From contig NC_067282.1 of NCBI RefSeq assembly GCF_020740795.1, positions 55,435,290 to 55,499,289 of the forward strand: DNA of 64,000 nt. The letters are read 5' to 3'. Numbering within the stretch: position 1 is the first letter of the stretch; each line of letters opens with the position of its first letter. Origin of the DNA: Apus apus (Eukaryota; Chordata; Aves; Apodiformes; Apodidae). The notes beneath the pieces are model-generated. The model was not told the origin of the DNA, searched no databases, and saw nothing but the letters and a program-made list of their open reading frames with translations. Positions 56,461-64,000 of the stretch are shown here, piece after piece. The translations under genes were made by a program, and so were the position numbers.

Positions 56461-57338
56461 AATAAACAAGACTTCACTGAAAATACTTAGTATTCAAAAG
56501 CATGAAAATTTATGATATGACTTTATAAAAGAGTTATTCTGCAAATGGTGTAAGGGTAAAAGTAAACATTGCCTTCCTTTTAACACTCCATTTTACTAAG
56601 GCTGCCTGTGTCCAGTGAAAAGGGAAAAAAACACATAGGTCAGAAAACCTTGTCAGATTTACAAAGTGAATGTAGATTCTCCATTTAGATCCCAGTAGAC
56701 TTCTGGCAGTCATAGTTTGTCAAGCAGGTCTCAGTTTCCCTTTGCTTAGCTGGATGCCTGTTTTAGACTGAGGAATTGCCTGTCGGAGGGCACGTTCAGT
56801 GATGGAGCTTCCTTATTGTGGGCACAGTGGACGATTTCTTACTCTGGAGCCTCTTGAGAGCTCAGACTCACTGAACACAAGCTAGTGAAATTCCATATTA
56901 AGAAGCTGCATTTACCATGAGCCAAATGAGCCAGCTGAACACTGCGTTCTGTCGGCAGGTCTCTTCCTCCTTCAGTCTTTAAACCTCTGTCATTTTTCTG
57001 CTGCTCTTTTCATTTTGTATGAAGGGGGTGCAAGTGCCGAAAGCTGCTGGCAGCCCTGATGATATACCTCTTGGCCAGCAAGCAGTTCAAGCTTTTTCAG
57101 GTGTCCATGTGCAGTCTCTTCTTCCCTTCTTTTTCTTCTCCTTCCTAATCTGAAATGTGTCCAGTTGTTTACCCAAACACATATCAACCATTGTAACTTT
57201 CTGCGTACAAATGTTCACACCTGCTCAAGGATTAATTTTTTTGACATAAAGATTTGTCATGGAATGCAGGGGTTTTGTAGGTCGCTGCTTTTGTTATCTA
57301 AAAATGGGAGACTTTTAGACTTTTGTTCATTCAATAAA
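56461..57338 (+). terminator. BIVM 3' UTR polyadenylation signals
   Basis: AATAAA at 56461-56466 could give a short 3' UTR. AATAAA at 57333-57338 is followed by the T/G-rich TTGTTTTGTATTTTGTTG, a strong downstream element, so the main end is probably near 57,355, about 1.2 kb after the stop. ERCC5 begins about 1.4 kb further on. Confidence 0.7.
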
Positions 57339-57989
57339 ACTTGTTTTGTATTTTGTTGTTTGCTTTTCATTTCTCTTGGGAATGGTGAACCTATGTTTAG
57401 TGAAGGTTTTCAGGGAAGTGGGTAAGTGAAGGATGAGAATTGCAACACCTGCTTAGCAAAGTAATCCTGGAGGTGCAGGATCTTTTTGCTCATAAGCCCG
57501 TGTGGCCACTGAGACTTAACTTCTAATGTTTAATTTCCCAAAGTCTGCAGGCTAATGGCTGAACAACACCCATAGGGTTTTGAAAATGTATTTTCCAGAT
57601 GAACTATTTTCAATCTATTTTTGCAAGCTGAACTTGGGTTGAGGACTGAAATCTCTTTTAGAATGCTTGAGCTGTGTTCTTCAGGGTACTTCAGGCTTCA
57701 AGCGATTCTATAAAAGTCTCTTTAAGTTTTGCTTAATAACCTCCTCCCTGGCAGTAGCCTGCTGCTGTTCTTAAGAGATGTGTCGTGAGGGGCTTCTGTT
57801 TTTACAGGAGCTTTATTTTGCTCTTTCACGCTTCGCCAGTGGGTTCTGTTCAGTCCTCCCAGCAGGAGCAGAAGGAAGATGTGCACCCCCGGGGACCTGC
57901 TGCCAGGAGCTCTTCCCTACGGGGTGTTAGGAACGAAACGTAGCGTTGTTTCCGCATCCTAGCGTTGGAAGCATATTGTGGGGAGAGCA

Positions 57990-58660
57990 CGGGCTGCAGG
58001 GAAAAAAATCATGCTTAGCGGGGGGGAAAACAACAAACCTACTTCTCCCCCCCTTCCCTTATTTTTGCGACGTGGTTTTCGCTCCTTCGCTCTCCCCATC
58101 GGAAAGGGGCGGCGGGACCTTCCGCCCACGGCAGCCAGACCCGCGCCGAGCAGGGCGCCGGCCCCGCGTCCCGCAGGCCTGTCGGGCAGCGGCTCCTCCG
58201 CGCCGGGCACCGCAGCGGCCGCGACACCCGCCCCCGCCGCCGTGACACCGCCCCCGCCCCGCAGCCGCATGCGCAGACGGCGCCGGGAGGCCGCGGCGCT
58301 GCCCGGCCCCGCACCGGGCCCCGGCCACAGGTGAGCCCTCCTGCCGCCCCCGGCTCTATCCCGCCGCAGCCGCGGGGGCGGGGGGGTCTTCTCTTCCCCT
58401 GCCCCTCCTCGGCCGGGCCTCCTGCGCCTCTCCCGGTGGCCGCCGGGCGCCTCAGCGGGTGTCTGGGACCGTGGCGGTATCTTCGGGGGGGCAGGGGAGG
58501 CTCCCCGTGGGCTGGGAGGCGGCCGGCCGGGGAGCTACGCGTGCTTGGCCCAGTTTTGTGAAGGTTTCTCCTGAATCGCGGGCTGAGGGAGCGGTCCAGG
58601 ACCCGCCCGAGAGGCCGGTCCCGGCCCGCCTGCCTCCTGTGGGCCGTCATCGCGTCTTGG
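57990..58660 (+). promoter_or_regulatory. CpG island, ERCC5 promoter
   Basis: GC-rich, CpG-dense DNA just upstream of the ERCC5 start codon. A donor-like CCACAG|GTGAGC at 58330 and an acceptor-like CTCCTCAACAG at 58763 would allow a small 5' UTR intron, but an uninterrupted leader into the ATG at 58797 is equally possible. Long open frames on both strands are composition effects. Confidence 0.75.
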
Positions 58661-58679
58661 CGTGAATGCAGCGTCACTT

Positions 58680-58750
58680 GGGCTGTGTGATCCCTGGGCT
58701 GTGTGATCCCTGGGCTGTGTGATCCCTGGGCTGTGTGATCCCTGGGCTGT
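58680..58750 (+). repeat. 16-base tandem repeat upstream of ERCC5 start
   Basis: Four perfect copies of GGGCTGTGTGATCCCT plus seven bases of a fifth. The array ends 46 bases before the ERCC5 ATG, in its leader or in a short leader intron. Confidence 0.95.
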
Positions 58751-58796
58751 TGCTCCTCAACAGATTCCTCTCCCTCCGAGCAGCTGAGAAAGCGCA

Positions 58797-61700
58797 ATGG
58801 GAGTTCAAGGACTTTGGAAGCTGCTTGAGTGCGCTGGGAGACCCATCAACCCAGAGACGCTGGAAGGGAAGATTCTTGCTGTTGGTATCCTTGAAAAGCA
58901 GAGCCGAGGACCCAAATTTGCAGGGGAAGTTATTTTAATTATTTAACTTACTTCTAAGCGGTCTGTCGTGTTTAGGTTTTTATTTTAAAGCGTGGCATTT
59001 TGAGAAGTAGGTTTTATGCCTTATAATATGGTGAACGATAAGTTCTTTTTTCATCTTTTAAAGAAAGAGACTTTTAAAATAGGCTCATTACGCAAGTGTC
59101 GGACTGTAGGATTTTGTGCGTTATAAATAAACAAACTGCTCCCCGTAGGAATGTAAGATGAACAAGTTTTAAGTACTTCTGCATCGACTTTCCTATCATA
59201 CGCACTGAGCTAAAAGTTGGTAAGATGCAGGAAGCAATTACCCTTCATTCATTTGTAAAAATAACTGGGGAAGTGCTGCTGTCTGCACAGTTATTTTAAC
59301 TCCAGTTTTTGGTCCAGGGTGATAGGGGCAAGAATGTGTTCTTCTCTGAAGTTTACAAGTATTTGGAGGATCTTGACTTCAGTGAGCCAAGCCTGAAACA
59401 GCTGGCAAAAGCCACTCAGTCAAATCTGTGCACTTTATAGAAACTATGCATACAGTATATGTGTTAGCACATTTTTTTCTTCTTAACGGTTCTTTAAGAC
59501 ATCAGTATTTGGTTGAACCAAGCAATCAAGGGAGCCAGAGACCGTGGTGGTAGTTCCATACGGAATGCTCACCTCCTCACTCTGTTTCATCGGCTGTGCA
59601 AGTTACTGTTTTTCCGAATTCGGCCTGTCTTTGTTTTTGATGGAGAGGCACCACTTCTGAAGAGACAAACCTTGGTAAGTACCTTTGCTGAGTCATCGCA
59701 ATGCAAGATAAGATGTATGTCTGCTGGTACTAGGTAGGCATTTTCAGTTTCCTTCTTATTCTGCTTGTGATTCTGAGCCTTGAGGACGGAGGGCTTTTGA
59801 AGTGCACTGCTGTGGAGGTGCTCTTGGCAGTCCCAGTCTTGGTTAGCTGTAGGAGCATGCAGAAGCTCCGTTTTGGTATATTCAGGTTTGATTTGCATAG
59901 AAACCGGATTTCAGAGAGGTAGATGATGGCATGAGCCTGGGTCTTGCTCCAGAATGGGCCTGAACACAACTCTTGCAAGCTTCTTGTATCCAGAAGCTGA
60001 AAGCTATTCCCCAGTCCCACAGAGGATACTGACAGAGAGGTTTAGAGGATCTGAAGACTATGTCCCTGTTGATGTAGGATGAGTTAGAACTTGCTTGTAG
60101 ACTGACTCAGCATACAAAATTATAGCAGCAATTAATTGGATATGTATCTTCAGCATCCAGCAAAATCTTGTTGCTGTTCATCTTATTTCTACAGGCTAAG
60201 CGAAGGCAGAGGAAGGAACTTGCCATCAGTGATTCCAGGAAAACTGCAGAGAAACTCTTGAAAACATTTTTGAAGAGACAGGTGATTAAAACTGCACTTA
60301 AAAACAAAAGGCAAGAATAAAAATTATTTTATTTTCCCCTTGTTTCAAAGTGGCAGGTAAGTTTTTATGTAGCTTTTAGTCACTATTGTTTGTTTTTGTT
60401 TTTGTTTCTTTCCCTAAGCAATGAAGCTTTTCCCAGTATTACAGAAGTTCGGAGAGCAGAAATTGATGATATGTATGCATTGCCTTCTTTAGAGGATGAA
60501 GAGAAGAACAGGTAGGTAGAATTAAGAAAAATAGCTTAAATGGCTATAATAAACTCAGGTAAAAGTATAAAACACATTTTTTTTTTACACTGCTGAAAGG
60601 TCTTCGACCCATGAGACTTTGTTGTCTATTAAGTATATTTCTTTATTTCAGTTTCTTTTTGGAGAGTTAGGTTTATAGCTCTCAATACAGAAGCCTTCTA
60701 GTTATTTATGGGAAAGTGACAGGAGAAGCCTTCAGCTCACAGTTTAAATTTCTGCAATGGATTCATATTTATGGACAGAAGTGCTACCTCAGTCTCCGTG
60801 GCTGTGTCTATACCTCTAAACAACTGATTGTGCAAGCTCAGGTAGCTGATGTGTAGCAGCTGGATTCTGATCTGTTCAGTGGTGCAGCTTCAGCATTAGT
60901 GGGCTTTGAATGTGCTTGTCAAACTTGTGACATCTTGAATGGCACTAAGTGGGAATGTGGAGCTATCCATTAGATTATACTTTGCCCATCTTATATGTGC
61001 TGACCAAGTAAGAATCAGGTGAAGATTTAAACAGCAACAGTTGTCTCAGTTTAGTTTTAACTTAAATAAGTCTGCCTTCTTGCTTCCTCTTTTGACTTGT
61101 ATATGTATTTATATGTATGTGTATGTAGGTATGTGTGTATATTTTGATGTTGTATGTGAATTCTTCTACTTAGTGGTGAAGGGATGGCTACTGTCCTTTT
61201 GCTTAAAATGGGAATTTTATTTTCCTAGGCAAATATCTACATCTTTTTTCTCTTCATGATTTTTAGTTCAGAGGAGGAAGATGAAAAAGAATGGCAAGCG
61301 AGAATGAGCCAAAAACAAATGTTGCAGGTAAGTGCATCCTAATTGCCCTGTTGCTGTGAGCAATCCTCTTCTTCATAAGCAATGCTTAAAAGACAAACAA
61401 ATTAAAAAAAAAAAAGTGTTTGGAGGGGTAGGTCTTACTATAACATTATTAATTGAACAAACGAGTTAATTTTAAGGACTGTATTAATTCATGCTAATGA
61501 GGAAATACAAATATAATTTTCTGCACTAGAATGCAGCAGAATAGGAATTTCTTACTTTTTTTTTTTCTTTTGATTACTGTGTCTGGACACGTGGAGAAGA
61601 AATTGTTTTTTGTAGTCATGAGATACATGCGTTTGTACACATGAGTATGCATGTATAAGACAGCATATTTAACACAATTCCCATGATTCTCCAAAAATTA

Positions 61701-63437
61701 ATTGTTGTTGAAGCATTTCAGTCCTTGAGTTTTCACAGATAAAATTCTGCATTACCTTCTGAGGAGAAAATAAATATGTAACCTAAGAAGATGGCATAAT
61801 GAATAACAAAATTATCTCTGCTTCCATCAAAGTAAAAAAAAGAAAAACAAGCATACTTGGAAGTACTGATTTTCTTTCAGATAATTTGCATTTAGAACCT
61901 CTTTCAGGATCAAATCAGACTAGCAGAGGCTTTAGGACCTGCTTCTGTGATGTACACTAAATATCTTTTTGTAAAAACAATAAAATCAAGTTTCTCTGTG
62001 TAGTGGACATCTTAATTATGTACTTTACATTGTTAGGTAGTAGTTACCCTTTTTTACTTAACTTTTTTTCACAGTATAGGAAGTAGCAACAATGATTTTG
62101 TGGGGGTTTGTTGTTTGGAATGATGCTCCAAATATTTTATTGTTCTTACTGTGCTGTAATATAAAACATGTTTATGTTCTTTTCCATTTTTATAGGAAGA
62201 GCTATGTGAAAATCCTCATTCTGTAGATATTGAATCAGAAGATTTCCACAAGTTGCCTCCAGAAATAAAACATGAGATCTTGACTGATATAAAAGAATTT
62301 ACAAAGCGGAAAAGAACATTATTTGAAGCAATGCCAGAGGTAATATTTAAAATAGATTTTGAGCCATCAGCTATTTCTGTTAATGCAGATGAAGACTACA
62401 TAAGGGTATCACATCTGGAAGGCTTTACCCCCACTGCTTTTTTAATAAGAGATGTTACCATAAGGGGAAAAAAACCCCAGTGTGATAATGAATCTTAACA
62501 GAGCCTTCCTGTGTGTCTGTTCAGAGCCCTGTCTCTTGATTTCCATTAATCTTGGCAGAGCTAATTCAGTTTGGCAAGAATGGAAAAAAAATCATGCTGT
62601 GTCTCATGCCTCATCAGCATTAATCCCAAGATTTCATTTGCAAGAACATATTACTGGTGTGGATAAACCAGGCAGAATGAATGCAGCTTAGATTCCAAAC
62701 CCTCAGGTTATTAGGGAAGCTTCTGTAGCTTAGGCAGGTGTTTAACTGGAGCCATTCTGAGTGAAATGGGGAATCCAGTAGTGCCACTTCTACAAAGCTT
62801 TTCAGAGCACAGTTAATTAAAAAAAATACAATAGAAGTCAGATCAAATGGTAGCTTGTGCCCAAGAGTAAGATAAGAACCATCATAATTTTAAAACCATC
62901 CAGATGTGGATTCTGTTACAATTGCCTTGTTTTCAAGACAGGGACCAGCTCCTTAGGCCAGCTCAGTTTTGTTGGTCAAGTCACTCTGCTCTCCTTGAGT
63001 CTAGTCAGCATCCCAAACTACTTCATGGTACCTTTGAGAACTGTGGTGTGTTACCAGGCTAGTGTTGCTGCTTCTTGGTAGTGCTGCAGTCAGTAAAAAA
63101 AAAATGTTACCTGTGCCAAGGAAACTCTTAAAAGGCTCTCCAGGGTGTGATAAATGAACTTGCTTAAAAGGTCAAGTTAGTAATATTTTATTTAATTTGA
63201 CTTGCTTGTTTGTTTTGTTTGTTTTTAAGGAGTCTGATGACTTTTCCCAGTACCAGCTTAGGGGGTTGCTTAAGAAAAGCAGCCTCAATCGGTGCATAGA
63301 AAATGTAGAAAAAGAATTGAATCAACAGCACTCAGGTGAAATCCAAACACAATATGAAAATGAAGGTGGTTTTGTGAAAGAAGTGGAAACGAGGAGGGTA
63401 GTCTCTGAAGATACATCTCACTATATCCTAATAAAGG
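58797..63437 (+). CDS. ERCC5: ERCC5 (XPG), DNA repair 3' endonuclease, first 7 coding exons
   Basis: Coding exons in the window: 58797-58884, 59499-59674, 60195-60310, 60419-60511, 61267-61327, 62196-62339, 63230-63437. Phases agree, and 295 codons are visible of roughly 1,100-1,200 in the family; the rest lies to the right. XPG is the structure-specific nuclease that cuts 3' of the lesion in nucleotide excision repair, acting with TFIIH in the nucleus. The XPG N nuclease domain fills residues 1 to about 90: [11 protein letters not shown], Asp30 (ILAVDISIW) and Asp77 ([10 protein letters not shown]) are the metal-binding residues and both are present. The spacer then starts, with acidic [10 protein letters not shown] near 158-167 and [13 protein letters not shown]. 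The start has GCGCAATGG and the family's MGVQGLW. Intron 3 begins with GC. BIVM lies upstream on the same strand. Confidence 0.95.
60195..60310 (+). CDS. ERCC5: ERCC5 coding exon 3 with a GC donor
   Basis: The exon encodes [20 protein letters not shown] and on to KNK plus two bases. It must end at 60310 to join the next exon (60419, [13 protein letters not shown]) in phase. The donor there is AAAAG|GCAAGA, a GC-AG site with otherwise good consensus. The only nearby GT, at 60283-60284 after AGACAG, would break the frame. Confidence 0.85.
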
Positions 63438-63630
63438 GTATGTCAGATCTTAATTTTGTAAAACCTCTTGTTTAGTGTCTGCAGTCTGTAGCTGTCAGTT
63501 TTAAGAAAAACCTGAATATTGTTTGCAGGTGCATTGAAGCCAGTACTTTGTATGAAGGGTCTGTTACTGGTAGACATTAAGGTAGACATAATTAACAGCT
63601 ATCTGTGAATGCATAGAAAGCTAGTGTACA

Positions 63631-64000
63631 GAATCACAGAATGGTAAGGGTTGGAAGGGACCTCCGGAGATCATCGAGTCCAACCCCTCCTGCTGGAGCA
63701 GGACCAGCACAGAATCTAGGGCAGGTCACACAGAAATGCATCCAAACGGGTCTTGAACATCTTCAGAGAAGGAGACTCCACAACCTCTCTGGGCAGCCTG
63801 TTCCAGCACTGTAACCCTGTCAGTAAAGAAGTTCTTCCTTATGTTGAGGAGGAACTTTCTGTGCTCTAGTTTGCATCCATTGCCCCTCATCCTATCACAG
63901 GGAATAATGAAAAGAGATTGGCCCCTCTTTGGTACCCACCCTTCAGATATTTATATACATTAGTAAGATCTCTCAGTCTTCTCCTCTCTAGACTAAACAG
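63631..64000 (-). mobile_element. CR1 LINE, 3' fragment running off the window
   Basis: Minus-strand CR1 tail in the ERCC5 intron after coding exon 7, with its 3' end at 63631 (minus strand CCATTCTGTGATTCTG). It continues leftwards in the element, to the right in the window, and is cut by the window edge. Confidence 0.93.

Noticed and set aside
58039-58797. A 252-codon open frame on the minus strand upstream of ERCC5
   Set aside because: GC-rich promoter DNA plus translation of the 16-base repeat (repeated SPGIT/QPRDH words). Not a gene.

Overview
The window reads as nuclear DNA of a bird. Many CR1 LINE fragments with the avian tail (repeats of ATTCTATG) occur on both strands. Several solo LTRs of avian endogenous retrovirus type are present. 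Four interrupted vertebrate genes with short introns form the 13q33-like block TEX30, POGLUT2 (KDELC1), BIVM and ERCC5. I cannot name the species. Exons were traced by hand from splice sites, reading phase and remembered human proteins; no alignment was run.

Layout: 1-9 kb is non-coding DNA with CR1 pieces. At 9.15-10.3 kb a CpG island carries the start of TEX30 (+), an alpha/beta hydrolase-fold protein whose five coding exons end at 17,721. 17.9-21.6 kb is intergenic and holds two LTR blocks. POGLUT2 (-) runs from its KDEL-coding last exon at 21,866 up to a CpG island at 35.4-36.4 kb, with ten coding exons and CR1 copies in most of its larger introns. 36.5-41 kb is repeat-rich: one CR1 nested in another, then a solo LTR. 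A second CpG island (41.0-42.4 kb) is the likely BIVM promoter. BIVM (+) has its nine coding exons within 43,628-56,150, and its 3' UTR reaches about 57.35 kb. ERCC5/XPG (+) starts at 58,797 behind a fourth CpG island and leaves the window after its seventh coding exon (63,437), in an intron that holds a CR1.

The genes are housekeeping genes and not a pathway: POGLUT2 is an ER protein O-glucosyltransferase, ERCC5 is the 3' endonuclease of nucleotide excision repair, and BIVM and TEX30 are poorly characterised. All four reading frames look intact where visible. Points of note are an 18-nt last exon that supplies the KDEL signal, an 18-nt first coding exon in TEX30, a GC-AG intron in ERCC5, a run of 19 C in a BIVM splice acceptor, a nested CR1 pair, and a TEX30 orientation that seems opposite to human. 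I found no undescribed biological system.
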